Positions 36,533 to 48,800 of a stretch of 64,000 nucleotides of DNA are shown in pieces; position 1 is the first letter of the stretch; each line of letters starts with the position of its first letter. Below the pieces are notes generated by a model. It saw only the letters and a list, made by a program, of their open reading frames with translations, was not told where the DNA came from and made no database searches. Source of the DNA: Rhynchonema sp. JSB1_4. Lineage: Eukaryota > Nematoda > Chromadorea > Monhysterida > Xyalidae. The DNA is taken from NCBI GenBank assembly GCA_030248065.1, contig JASAMV010001590.1, positions 62,001 to 126,000 of the forward strand, read 5' to 3'. A program made the position numbers and the translations under genes.

Positions 36533-38215
36533 ATGAATCGACTAGTACTCATCCTTGCCGGAGCGGCTTTGTTTGTCGGCCTGGTCCAAACGCGACCACC
36601 GCGACGTGGGATGGATGGAGGTAGCGATGGACCGACTACTGTAGCCGGTGAGCCAATTGTTCCAACCGATAGGGGCTCGAGTCAGTAACTTAATTTCGTG
36701 CCACTGTTTGGCTCTCAGATCAGGGCATGTTGCTCTGATAGGCCTGCCTCTTGGCATGTTCGGGGTTGAGCAAGATTACTATCATCCAATATCGTTTTTC
36801 AGGGGACGATGGTAGCGGCGGCGGCGGTTCAACCACAGTTCCAGGTGAGGGAGTTACTCATTTTCTGAGCAAGTTAAGATTAACATGATGGTTCTAAGAT
36901 TTGACATCCACAAATCCAAACCTGTCTCCGGCTATTCCGCCACTGCTGCTATAATTGCCATCGGCCACTAGACAGACAATTTTACAAATAATATTTTTCA
37001 GGAGGCGGCGATGGAGGTGGCGGTGATTTCGAAGGAGGAATGACAACCGTTGCAGGAGGAGGTGAGTAGCGTTTCTTGTCGGTCCATGTGAACAGTTGAC
37101 CGATGACCAATCGCGATGATTGAGCAACAACTAAAAAATGATGGTGATCACCCTCTAGTAGATGTTCTAGACTTCAGTTGAAGAAATATTGTTACAAATA
37201 AAAAGTTTTTCAGGAGGCGGCGGCGGTGGGGGTGGTGGTGATACCGAGGGAGGAATGACAACCGTTGCAGGTGGAGGTAAGCAGTACTATTTTCAGCCCA
37301 AAAGGACCCAATTAAAGATACGTTCAATTTTATAAATGGGTCGCCTTGCAGGAGGCGGTGGCGGCGGAGACGGCCCCGGTGAGACGACAACAGCATCGTC
37401 GGGAGCCGGAGGTGGCGGTGGAGGTGGAGGTAAGATGGAGTGCGCTTGAAGTCATTGTTTCATGTGTGCCCAGCTTGATTTTATGTAAATACTGGTCTTA
37501 ATCGAATGAATCAACTCTTGCTTACAACTCACTCTATGTTACAGGCCCAGGTGGACCGGGCGGCAGCGGTGGTCCAGGGAAACGTCGGAAGCGACAAATC
37601 GGTGGTGGCGGCGGTGGCGGACCTCCAGGAGGTGGTGGCGGTGAAATGGGAGGAGGAGGGGACGGAAAGTATGGCTTACTTTAGTTTAAAAGTCATTCCG
37701 AGAAAAACTAAAAATTATTGAGGACAGAAGCACTATTGATTTCAGTTTCACTGGTCAAAGGACTACAGCTTCATCTGGAAGTACCGATGGCGGCGGCGGT
37801 GGTGGCGGTGGCGGTGAAAGCACAACCGTACCGTCGGGCGGTGATTCTGGTGGGGGAGGGTGAGTGTGTGACATCTTAAGCCGTTTGTTGTGAACTCATC
37901 GCATTTATTTTGATAACCAATGCATCTTTTTTTGTAGAACTTTCTGTTAATTTGCATATTTTTAATTTCAGTGAAAGTACCACTGCCAGTGGCGATGACG
38001 GTGGAGAGAGCACAACCGCAGCATCTGGAGGCGGCGGCGGAGGTGGCGGCGGCAGCGGGGGTGGCCCACGAGGTTGGTTTGTCATTTCCTCAACACCAAA
38101 TTATTAAATTGCAATTTTTCTTAATTTTTGCTGAATTACTACAGTCGACTCAAGAGTATGAGTAGTATTTGCAGTATGAGCTTGGTTTTCAGATGGTGGC
38201 GACAAACAGGGTTGA
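36533..38215 (+). CDS. Secreted glycine-rich protein with STT repeats and a dibasic site
   Basis: Predicted exons: 36533-36647 (signal peptide MNRLVLILAGAALFVGLVQT), 36803-36844, 37002-37061, 37214-37276, 37352-37429, 37545-37668, 37746-37859, 37972-38076 and 38193-38215. Exons 2-5 are all phase 1-1 (42, 60, 63 and 78 bp) and each encodes a Gly run plus a TTV or TTA element, so they look like duplicated cassettes. Exon 6 contains the basic motif GKRRKRQ, a possible furin-type cleavage site. The protein is mostly Gly with Ser, Thr and Asp and has no cysteine framework. It could be a structural, cuticle or adhesive protein; no family is recognised. Alternatively, reading through after 38076 ends at 38106. 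Confidence 0.75.
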
Positions 38216-38439
38216 ATCTACTTGAACGAAACCTGAAGCTGTTCTGTTAGGATACATTAAGACCACTCTATAGACCTTTTTTAAAATTGTTTATAATCAT
38301 CAAAGATGCATAAATCAAAACAACTGGTAACCGCAGACTATTCTGGTGTCCGAACTTATGCATATGCTTGCAATGCAGGTTTAAAATTTTCTTTAAACTT
38401 AAACTGTAGAATTACATCGCCGTACAATGTACATACAGT

Positions 38440-39534
38440 TTAAAGTGCCTCTACAGTTGAATGTTGACCGCGTTTGTTTGCAGCCATTTTTTAAGAAAAT
38501 GAAGGCCAGGTATCAGAAACCCAGATTTAGGGAATGGATTTTCAACTGGTTGCTTTGTGATGTTTCACGGAGCCCACATATTTTCACAGGAGGAGAAAAA
38601 ATGAAAAAAATTTGAGGCGGGCCTGTGCAAGACACAAGGTAATCCAACCTAAGATATTTTCAGCGTTTTATACACAGACGTTTCTCTGTTAAACGAGATA
38701 TAAAGCATTGTACGAAACGCCAGGTGTGACAAATGATAAACGAAGCACTCCGAAAAATCAAGCCTTTTTGAAGCACCCTTTTACTGCTGTATAATTTCAG
38801 GCATCTGTGGTGAATGAAATAAGTTGTCAATTGCAAATAAAAATCGTCTAGTTGTCCTGTGTTCAGGATGTGCTTTTCGTTTTTCAAAACCCTACACAGC
38901 TCACACAATGTTTACCACAACATGCGCCAGACAGCCATTCCAAAGCGCACACACACACAACAAAGCTTGCCAGCTGAAACATTGCTGCGGTGTCGCTGTG
39001 CTGGCTGTGTGTTGTCGTTGTGTGCGCGCGGTGGCATGGCTGCCTTGCGCATGTTGTGGTAAACATTGTGTGAGCTGTGTAGGGTTTTGAAAAACGAAAA
39101 GCACATCCTGAACACAGGATAATTAGACGATTTTTATTTGCAATTGACAACTTATTTCATTCACCACAGATGCCTAAAATTATACAGCAGTAAAAGGGTG
39201 CTTCAAAAAGGCTTGATTTTTCGGAGTGTTTCGTTTATCATTTGTCACACCTGGCGTTTCGTACAATGCTTTATATCTCGTTTAACAGAGAAACGTCTGT
39301 GTATAAAACGCTGAAAATATCTTAGATTGGATTACCTTGTGTCTTGCACAGGCCCGCCTCAAACTTTTTTCATTTTTTCTCCTCCTGTGAAAATATGTGG
39401 GCTCCGTGAAACATCATAAAGCAACGAGTTGAAAATCCATTCCCAAAATCTGAGTTTCTGATACCTTGCCTTCATTTTCCAAAAAAATTACTGCGAACAA
39501 ACGCGGTAAACATCAAATTTTAGAGGCCCTTTAA
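38440..39534. mobile_element. TTAA-flanked giant palindrome 1 (about 1.1 kb)
   Basis: Bounded by TTAA at 38440-38443 and 39531-39534. The left end is TTAA-AGTGCCTCTA, and the right-end complement is TTAA-AGGGCCTCTA. The arms, roughly 500 bp each, are inverted copies (for example ggcgggcctgtgcaagacac against its complement at the right). The same peptide therefore appears on both strands, which is a trivial effect of the palindrome. No transposase is present. Confidence 0.88.
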
Positions 39535-40075
39535 ACATGATAGCTTTACGTGAATTCGTTTGTTTGAGATCAGTGTTGGATTTAACTCGTGCTATACATT
39601 GTAATACTTAAATACAGTTGTAATATACTTCGAAAGGAGACTAAAACTGAGGTTGGAATTGTGATTATGTTACATGCAGCGCAAATACGCTTTCTTTATT
39701 CACATCGTGTATGTACACATAAAGACACAAAGAGAGTCTTAGAACATTCAACTTCAGTAGATACGATACATTAGTTCCGTGAAATACGATATCACGAAAT
39801 TGATTAAAGTCCACTGGGTGCTTGTGGACGTGCTTTGCACAAAAGATGATCGATCAATAGGTGATTATCAAACTACCTAACTATCAAACGAAATTAATCC
39901 TTTAGCAGTGAACAATTAGCAAACATGATTAGATTTGAAAAGTATTTGAGTGACCACAGATTACGTACACCTTTGATCGACATCCCACGGTTGGCGTTAT
40001 CGTTTTTATAGTGGATCTTCAAGACATGGACAGCACCCGGTATCTGAGTGAAAGATGGTGCAAAAACAATGCACC

Positions 40076-41154
40076 TTAAAGGTGCTGGTCAACAACCCAT
40101 CGACTTCGTTTAATCTTGGGGGCAGTGCACCTGAACAAAGGTGGAATATCGTGTTACTCGACCCTGACTTGGGGAGTCGATTGGTTGCTTCCTGATGTTT
40201 CACGGCCGGGTTGAAGTTTGCCCCTCAGTGAAAAAATGCAAAAATTTTGCCGGGTTTCCGTGGAAAGGACAATTCGCGGCAACGTTTAATAATTTCAGAA
40301 TATCAAGCACCAACGTTTGTTTCATCAGTATGATATACAGCTTTGCAGTAAAAAGCTTGTATCCTGAAGGAGAAGTCATTTAGTTCCAAAAACCTGGTGT
40401 TTTTTGGTCACCGTTTTCTTCGCCGATAATTTTAAGCATCTGCGATTGACCAGCAAATGTGTTGATCGGACACAAAAATCCTCTAATTATTGCGTACATA
40501 ACCTGTGCTTTTGAGTTCTTTGCACTAAATACAGCTAACGCAATAATTCGGACAACATGCGCAAGTCGGTCATTATGGGCGTGCGCGACCCCAAAAAAGA
40601 CAAAACATTTTTGAGTGCTAACATCTGCACGTTGTTTTTGAGCGCGCGCGCTGATAATGACCGACTTGCGCATGTTGTTCGAATTATTGTATTAGCTGTG
40701 TTTGGTACAGAGAACTCAAAAGCACAGGTTATGTACACAGTAATTACAGGATTTTTGTGTCCGATCAACACATTTGCTGGTCAATCGCAGATGCTTAAAA
40801 TTATCGGCGAAGAAAACGGTGACCAAAAAACACCAGGTTTTTGGAACTAAATGTTTTCCCATTTAGGATGCAAGCTGTTTCCTGCAAAGCCGTATATCAT
40901 ACCGATGAAATAAATGTTTGTGCTTGATATTCTGAAATTCTTAAACGTCGCCGTGAATTGTGCTTTCCACGGGAAGCCGGCATAACTTTTGCATTTTTTC
41001 ACTAAGGGGCGAACTTCAACCCGGCCGTGAAACATCAGGAAGCAACGAATCGACTCTCCAAGTCAGAGTCGAGTAACACGATATCCCACCTTTCTTAATG
41101 TGCACTTCCCCCAAGATTAAGCGAGGTCGATGGGTTGTTGACCAGCAGCTTTAA
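40076..41154. mobile_element. TTAA-flanked giant palindrome 2 (about 1.1 kb)
   Basis: Bounded by TTAA at 40076-40079 and 41151-41154, with TTAA-AGGTGCTGGTC against TTAA-AGCTGCTGGTC. The arms of about 530 bp are inverted copies centred near 40613. It shares with palindrome 1 the subterminal block ggttgctt..tgatgtttcacgg, so the two belong to one family although the rest has diverged. Confidence 0.88.
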
Positions 41155-41252
41155 AGCAAAAAAAAACATTCTAAAAGTCGTGAATATTCATGCGGTGCAA
41201 ACATATTCGCTGAACAAACTGTTGAAAAAACCGAAGGAATAATCTGACTTAC

Positions 41253-41273
41253 GGCGTTTGACTCGCGATATCC

Positions 41274-41307
<34 letters not shown>

Positions 41308-41673
41308 ACCCCCCCCCCCCCCCGCCCCCCCCCCCCCCCCCCCCCCCCCCCACCACCCCCCGCCACCCCCACCCCCCCCCCCCCCCCACCCCACCCCCCC
41401 CCCCCCCCCCCCCCCACTTCGCCGTTTCCTCAGCTGGCACGGAATTCCGGAAGCGCATCTGTACGGATCTCCAGTTGTGGTTGTGGTTGCAGCTGTGGTG
41501 GTTCCGCTGGTGATGGCGCATCCAGCTATAATCTTTCCACATAGACAACGCCCGGGATGACGCTTGAAGCGCGCGCTGAACAGGTTTGCGAAGGCATCGT
41601 CCTGCTCGTTCATGCAGGTTACTGTAACCAGCAACACTGCCAGTATGAATGCAAGAAAAGTGACGCGAGTCAT
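41253..41673 (-). CDS. Small secreted cysteine peptide precursor, member 1
   Basis: Signal peptide MTRVTFLAFILAVLLVTVTC, a short acidic spacer, a processing-type site RFKR, then a cysteine region C-x-C-x6-C, a Thr-rich linker, C-x5-C, and a second basic site RKRR. After that the frame runs through a poly-Gly tract and ends ISRVKR at a donor-like gtaagt (41252-41247). Downstream exons were not found. The paralogue at 44135-44428 shares every landmark except the poly-Gly tract. The layout resembles a prepropeptide cut at dibasic sites to release a five-cysteine peptide. No known family is recognised, so no function is assigned. Confidence 0.65.
41273..41415. repeat. Poly-C tract encoding poly-Gly on the minus strand
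   Basis: About 143 bp of C with isolated A and G interruptions. On the minus strand it is in frame with the cysteine-peptide precursor, giving about 45 mostly Gly residues. It lies between two basic motifs that are nearly adjacent in the paralogue. Its length is uncertain in any assembly. Confidence 0.85.
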
Positions 41674-41936
41674 AATTTCAATCGAATGTGAGACGCGCTT
41701 GAAAACAAACTGATTAGTTCTCGTCAGTTGCTTGAAATAAGTACTGTTTCGGTTACCAGGAAATCTGAGCAGCAGTAAGTACGGTGCAAATATTATTTTT
41801 ACGAGTTTCTGCGACGTGTGTGTTTCTCTTCGTGCTATAAAGGTTGCCAACCTTTTGGCCCTGTACCGTACACTATGTGGAGAAGGTTATGAAAAATGAA
41901 GTTTTATAGATTAAAAAACGAATCTGTGACCACTAC

Positions 41937-42836
41937 AGTCCGTGACAAATTATGTGGCCACTTTGCAACGCCGGCGCGCGATAGCGCGCGCGTCGACGCG
42001 CGCCAGGCGTTGTGCACATAAGTATAGGGTGATCTGCAAGAGTGCGGTAGCCTGGCAACAGGAAAAGTTAGCGCGCGCTGCGCGCGCGCCGTTTTCCAAT
42101 AATCACACGAGATGTATGTGGAATGAGTAACAGCGGCCATTTATTTATGCAATGAATTCACAATTTATCAAAACGCGAGATCAGTTTTGAATTTTGCGTG
42201 AACAAGTTTGCCGTTTGTCTTTGTTTAGCATGACACAAAGTTTTTGCAGGTTGATTTTTGATCACAGCTTTTGTGGCCGTATCTTCGATGTGCTTTTCCG
42301 TATCGAATTTGAAACAGCAAAGCTGAAAAGAAACACGTTCAAGCCAGACGAAAAGAAATGAACAAACACTGCACTCACATGACTGCCAGAGAAAGCGGAT
42401 AATGATGAAAAACAAACAGGCAACACAAGATAAAACCTCACAGCATGTCTTATATTTTGTTTGTTGCTTGCTTTTTGTGGTGGCCTGCTCAGTTGTTGTC
42501 TGCACCAAACATAAGGACACTCTGCAAGTCTGCATATGTGATTAGTCATTGGGTGATTGCAGACGTACCCCACAATGTTCTCCGTTTTTATTTCCGTAAC
42601 TTGCTGCCCGACGGCATGTGATGCACACTTGAACAGCTCCAGTCGCTGCAAATAGCACGCACGTTTGAATTGCCGCCTTTGGATGTATGACAAAACTGAA
42701 AAGAAACTCGCGCGACGCGCGCGCCATTTGCTCTGTGCAGAAAGCACAAATCAAGCCGACCGCCCTATGCTTATGTGCACAACGCCTGGCGCGCGCGCCA
42801 GCGTTGCAAAGTGGCCACATAATTCGTCACGGACTG
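41937..42836. mobile_element. Terminal-inverted-repeat element with CG-alternating arms (about 0.9 kb)
   Basis: The ends are cagtccgtgacaaattatgt and the complement of acataattcgtcacggactg. The inverted arms extend through gtggccactttgcaacg and gcgttgtgcacataag, about 150 bp each. Both arms contain long gcgcgc runs. The middle encodes nothing I recognise. A clear target duplication was not found. Confidence 0.78.
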
Positions 42837-44134
42837 CACGTGCATGCGGTGATGCACAGCACAAAATTACATTCAGCCATCTAGGATTTTTGAATTGTGC
42901 ATGTGATGCAACCAGTCGACCACATCTCATTACATAAAATTACTGTGGGTACCGCAGTCATGTAAGCTTTGCGCAAACTGAAAGCCGTGACGCCACAAAA
43001 CAAGCCACTCATTTGCACACGGTGAAAGGTCACACGTCACACACACGCACAGGGTTGGATTAAAAAAAATTTTTATTATCGAACTTTTTTTTAACTTTTT
43101 TGAATTTTTAAAAATTTTTCTTTAAGATTTACTTTTTTTTATTCCGGACCACAGAAATTTCGGTTCTCAATGTGAAAAATTGTCGAAATTTTTTGGAAGT
43201 ATATTTGATTGTACTTGAGAATATAGGAATAGTTGACACCGACCAGTTGTGTTCACAAACGGGCAGTAGCGAGGTGAGATTTTTTACGATGAGCCAGATA
43301 ACGTGACAATTTGCGTTGGGGATGGTCTGTCCACCATATGTACCTACATATGTAGATTGTAGTATAAAAAGCGAAGGCGTGTCACGGGAAAGGTAAATGA
43401 TTGGCGCATTTTTTAAGCAAAGTTACATGAAAACAGCAGCATAACCCGCAGTTTTGGAACGATAATTTTAGACTTCGACTTGCTGGAAGAACTGAATGCG
43501 CACATAATGACGGCTGCTTGGGTAGTTTAGTAGAGCCACGGACTGCCTAACGTTGTAATGGCATTGAACCGATGCGAAATACAAGCGCCGCAGGCGATTT
43601 TTGAGAAACAACAAGCAAAAACATGCATAAAAACATGCATTTCACAGTAAAAAAGGGGAAAATAATAAAAAACAGTTGTGAAATAATAAAAAAAGTGAAC
43701 TTACGTTTTTAATTTTTAAATTAAAAAATTTTTTTATAAAAACATTATTATTATTATTATTCACGTTAATACAATCGCTATTTCGTGCTAAGCTTATGGT
43801 ATTAGACCATCGGTGATTGATTCCATTATTTAATGTTCTATGTAACGAACAAAATGGTGTGTCCGGCCTATACTACTGCGAAAGTTTCAAATATTTGTGA
43901 AGGAAAAGTAGTAATTACACCCGCCTATTATCAACATAAAATGAATGTATTATATTGAATTATTCATGTTGACGACCGCAACTAAATTGTTCAGGTCAAA
44001 TTGACATTGACACTCTCTTCTACACCATGTCATTCCCGCCATCACAGGAGCAGCAAAGATCTGAAATTTGCCGGAAATTGATTAGAAAAGTGAACAATAA
44101 TTATTTCTGAAACAGAGCAAAAGTTCAATGTTGA
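42837..44134. other. Intergenic A/T-rich region
   Basis: No gene seen. Contains A/T-rich homopolymer stretches near 43060-43140 and 43700-43740 and a short (ATT)n run at 43743-43761. Confidence 0.6.
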
Positions 44135-44428
44135 CTAACGTCGCTTGGCGCGCACGCTTCGTTTTCGTACGGGGTGGCAGGGCCAAGGAGAACAATTGGA
44201 CCAACTGGTTCCTCCTCCTCCGCTTGAGGTCCCGCCACTTCCCCCACTACCTCCACCGGTAACGCAGCCATCGAGTATATGTCCGCAGGGACAGCCGTTG
44301 GATGTTAGGTGGCGCTTGACACGCGCACCAGACAACTTCAGAAACTGGCCCTCATCACCACTCGAGCACGTTACTGTCGCCACTGCAAACACGCACAGAA
44401 GAACAGCACAGCCGAATCGGGGCATCAT
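44135..44428 (-). CDS. Small secreted cysteine peptide precursor, member 2
   Basis: A 97-codon frame. Signal peptide MMPRFGCAVLLCVFAVATVT, spacer, processing-type site RVKR followed by H as in member 1, C-x-C-x6-C (CPCGHILDGC), a Gly/Ser linker, C-x4-C (CSPWPC), then RKRS and a terminal AKRR before the stop. Member 1 aligns over the whole length. The linker between cysteines 3 and 4 is Thr-rich in one and Gly-rich in the other. The frame ends at TAG within a donor-like c|gttagt, so a further exon is possible, as in member 1. It is probably a processed secreted peptide; function unknown. Confidence 0.72.
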   Translation of the reverse strand: MMPRFGCAVLLCVFAVATVTCSSGDEGQFLKLSGARVKRHLTSNGCPCGHILDGCVTGGGSGGSGGTSSGGGGTSWSNCSPWPCHPVRKRSVRAKRR

Positions 44429-45259
44429 CGCTTTCACCAATCTTTTGTAAACCTTCTGGAGGAAATGAACTATGAGTGCTTCTATGATTGGTGCTGCAAT
44501 GAATACCACTTTATATGTATGTACAAAGAAATTATGTATTTTTATAGGACAACATTAAGAGAGAGAAAAACTAAATGCGTGTTTTCTATGAAATAAAACT
44601 GACAGATTGGCAACCAGCAAACGTGTGTCTCATTCAGACACTCATCAAGTTAAAAACCAAACTATATAAACGATGACTATAGTAGTTTACAAAGTTCGAC
44701 CGTTTGACGACAGATCAGTTCCGGTTTTCGGTTCTGAAATAATGGTGCTTTCACAATGACCCGATTCCGGTTTTCCGGTTATGCTTTCCAGAGCGAGAAA
44801 TGTTGAGCCATGTACATGCCTACGCTTATTGAAAATGAACGTTTTCAATAAGGTGCTGGTGTAGTAGTCAACTTCTCTCCTGCAGTCAGTTGCCAATATG
44901 CAATCCGTGCAATGGGAGCGAAAAATAAGACTTCACGCTCCGACTGCATTGTTTTGTATGACCTTGAAAACAACAGCCCGAAAACCGGATGATTGTGAAA
45001 GCGGCCTTTCGCGTCAGGGACTGTGGCAAAGTGCAACGTTCAAGAGAACGCTGCTTCAAATGAAAACAGATTGCGCATCACAAAACCGGTGTCTGATTGA
45101 TTACAATCCATTACAAATTGCTTTGAATTGTTGAAGTAAGCGGTTTTTGTGTGTTTGCGGGGGACTTAGCATGTTCACTCTGCACAAGTCATTGACAACA
45201 AAATTGGTCTTTTTCATCATGATTGTAGGTGGTTGTCTGACATTCAGATTTACATAACG
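44429..45259. other. Intergenic region upstream of cysteine peptide 2
   Basis: No supported gene. A tatataa sequence occurs near 44663-44669 (also TATA-like on the minus strand), about 240 bp upstream of the member 2 ATG. That is far for a core promoter unless there is a 5' untranslated exon. Confidence 0.45.
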
Positions 45260-45521
45260 TATAGTAAGTTTCTAATTTCGTTGCCTCATGCAGTTTTAGA
45301 GACGCAGAAAAACTCCCGTTCGAAGTCGAGGCAGGCAACAAGCTCAACGCATGGTCAACCAGCCACACACACAGCTTGTGTGACTGAAACTTTCGAAACG
45401 CACACGATACAGCTGCGTGGCTTGTTGGCTCTGTGTTGAGCTTGTTGCCTGCTTCGACTTCGAACGAGTTCCCCTGCGACTGTAAAAATGCATGAGGCAA
45501 CGAAATTAGAAATTTACTATA
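45260..45521. mobile_element. Fold-back element (MITE), copy 2
   Basis: Same terminal repeats and arm blocks as the copy at 32774-33046, including cgttcgaagtcgaggcaggc and aacaagctcaacgc, with scattered substitutions throughout. It is intergenic, just downstream of the pseudouridine gene's 3' end. Confidence 0.85.
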
Positions 45522-45818
45522 CCAGAAGAATATTCCTTGACATTATGTCGTACACTCCGACAAGTGCGGATGGGTTTGCGTCTGAAATTTTCGTGCTTTT
45601 CGCACTTTCGCGCCCGGCGCGAAGAAGGTGCGACCCCGATTTTCATGAGGCGTGACGAGAACGCGATGGTAAAATTTCAAGCGCGACCCCATCACTACAG
45701 TTCTTTTCAATCATTCAGGGTACCTAGAAGGGTAAATTTTCAGAGTTCAGTTGGTTGATAAAATGACAATTTCGCAATTTCGTCTACTATAAATCAAGAC
45801 ATGCACTATAATCAAACA

Positions 45819-48800
45819 TCATCTGCAAAATGGAGCCAGGTCCACCGGCACGGGTCTTTCAGACATCAGTGAGTCCCTAGCACAATTGCGGCCTGTTTCG
45901 AAATGGGCCTCGAATGTTGGCACTTGGCGCCGACTCAGGATCGAAGCAATCAGACCGGCGTTGAAACTGAAAACTTGTTTTTCCAAAGCTGAAACATTAA
46001 TTTGAAAAGACTGCAAAGCTTTTTAAAATTAAAAGCCATATCTCACCAATCCCCGGCTCCAGAAACAGAGCGAATCGCTTCACCTTGAAAATCAGGCGAC
46101 GGAATATGCGTGACATGGAAATTTTGACGAGAATTGAGACATTGGAAACATTCGTTAAGTTCCCGATAGCAAACGAAGACTCCGTCGGATCCACAAGTGA
46201 GGACAAGCAGGTTCAACTGGTTCATGATTGTGGAAATGAAAGTTGAGGTCCGAAGCTGGTCTAACACCGCATTGGTGCCAACTTCGGGATTGGTTAAAGC
46301 TGAAAATAACAAACAATATTTGAAAGTGCGATTTGAACGATTCAATCAAAGTACAACAAACTTCTGGACAAATCGCAGTCCGAAAATTTCTTGCAAAATT
46401 CAATAAGTTCGTTTTGATTTGGTGACATTGCGTGAACAGCGTCGAAACAGTTCGTGTCGAGAATTTTTGTGGCTTTTCTTCGATCGGTTGGCTCGAACCA
46501 AACTGCGAATTCATAAACAGCTGATAGATGTCCAATGATTCAAAAAAGAAACGATAATTTTTAAAGACTTTTTTCATTTGTCGCAATTGGCCATCAACTA
46601 ACGCGGTCGTTTGTGAGATCTACTCACATCGGCAATACACTTGATTGTTTCGTTTTCAAGATTTCCATCCATCAGCACAAGTTTAGCTTTGGATATGAAT
46701 TCCTCGTTGGCTTCAATCTGTATTGTTCGACAGATTATTAAATTATAGTCGTTGTAGCTTTGTAGTAAATCATCAATTCCTAAAATAACCAGTTCGGGCG
46801 TAATCATTCCAGTCATTTGTGTGATGTTGCCGATTCCGTATTGCATAATGCCTCGCTCACAAATGGCCGCGTAGGTTGCGGTTGGCAGATTGGGCACAAC
46901 ACGCACGCCATCAAGATTCTGAGTTTTGAATCGTTTTGGAATAATTAAGGAGAGAAATAAACTAATCATCAACCCAATCGCACCATGTGTTCACAATTAC
47001 GTCTGACCAACTGTCCATTCGCATCGTCTCCGATCGCTGATATGAATCGTACATTCAATCCCAATCGCGTCAGTGCATCGGCGTGATTGCGACCCACGCC
47101 GCCGCAGTATTGATTCGTGTGACCACTGTAGGTGGTGCCGTCGGACTGGAATTAAATGGAATGATTAGATTTGATTGATTATTGAAAGATTGATTCAAAT
47201 TACCTTTTCGATTGGTTCCATCGCATTTATATGGAAGTCGACCATTGTTGCACCAATCACAACCTTTAAAGCGTGATCGTAGGTCTGACCCCATGTAAGA
47301 AGTCTCAAACAGCAACGAACACATAACCAACCACATCGAGATCAGCGCGCTTTTTTGGTAATTCTTCGTCGTGTGTCCTCATGTTGTCAGGTTTTGGCTG
47401 GAATGCCCTTGGCCCTGAGCGTTCCTTTTCAACCACTGTTCGGGCCAGCTTGGCAGCCACCTTGGCATTGTTACGCAGCAGGGCTAGATCTGAAAGTCGG
47501 CAGCTTGGGCAAGTTCCAATCAATTTCTGAACCAACTTTTCCAAAAAAATGCTCACTGGCTTCCAACGATGCTCCTTTTGTTAAGTGAGTGATTCTATCG
47601 AGCAGAAACGGAGTGATTCGGTTACCCGTTATGTTTTGAGCCCTGGAATGCCAGTTTTGGATGGAAAATGTGATCACGAAGACAGATTTTGAATTCGTCA
47701 AACGGTTCCCAACCGGCTTTCTCTGAGCGCAGTGTCGATGGCGTCTGAGATCAGCCGAGAATTTGAAGCATTCTTTGGAATGGGACAAGCGATTACCACG
47801 CCGTTGTTCATTTGAAGTGAGTGAGAAGAAACTGACAAATTAAAAAACAGACCGTGTTTAAAATAAGGAAAGCTCTGCAAATGTTGCAGAATTTTTAGTA
47901 ATCATTCCAACCAAGAATATCAGCCAAATGGTCAATAGAATTGACATTGTGTGGACCGAGTGATCCGGAATCGGGAATGAAAAATCCGGGGAATTTGCGA
48001 TCGGACCCGAACACGATCACAGGGACACCTTGTGTTTCCTGAAAAAGCAGTTGGTCGCCCATGATCCTTGAGGACATTGCAGTTACAAACCAGTCTCTCG
48101 AACGAAGTAAAACAGCATGTTTAACTTAAATGAGTAAAAACTTAGTTTTACCAACCAAATACTCTAGTGTTTTCGGCACGTCGAGTATTGATTTGACCCC
48201 GGCACAGACCACTGTAACTGGGGTTCGTCCCAGTTCTGTTAGATCAGCGCTGATGTCAAATGCTGGATAAATGTGTAAAAACAGGCAATGTTGTGTCGAA
48301 GCACGAGCAACCACGTGCCGCTTTATGCAAAACAATCATAAAATATGGCACAACCCACTTTCACTGGCCCCTCTGTGCACTCCACCGATACCGCCGGTGG
48401 CGAAAATTCGGATTCCCGCCAAATGAGCGGCGAGCATGGTGCCTGACACGGTGGTGCCACCGATTTGGTTCTGTGAAAACGAGAGTGGTGATATGGAAAT
48501 GGTTTACAGAAACCAAAAGACCAGACGCAATACTCTGCCGGTCAAGCGCACATCAACTCAGCACAACCTGCAGACTGCAGCGTTGGAAAATGTTTCACGT
48601 CACAAGCAAATTGTGCCAAAATTACGTCGAAGAAACAATATTATTTTCACAATTGTGCTCTTTTACAGGCCGGCGTAGCACCAGGACTTCGTCACGTTCC
48701 AAAAAAGGGACAAAACATCTCCATGGGTCCTTTGTAAATCATCACTTGTTGGGTACGAAGGCGAGAAGCGCTGCTGCCTGTCTCACCGTGCCGATCGCAT

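Noticed and set aside
38824..39150. Identical peptide starting MSIANKNRL on both strands
   Set aside because: An automatic result of the palindrome; there is no codon or domain evidence for a gene.
40380..40850. Identical 97-residue frames starting MRKSV on opposite strands
   Set aside because: Again a mirror effect of TTAA palindrome 2.
42158..42747. Two minus-strand frames inside the inverted-repeat element as a possible transposase
   Set aside because: Too short, with no DDE-like or zinc-finger motifs, and overlapping in different frames.
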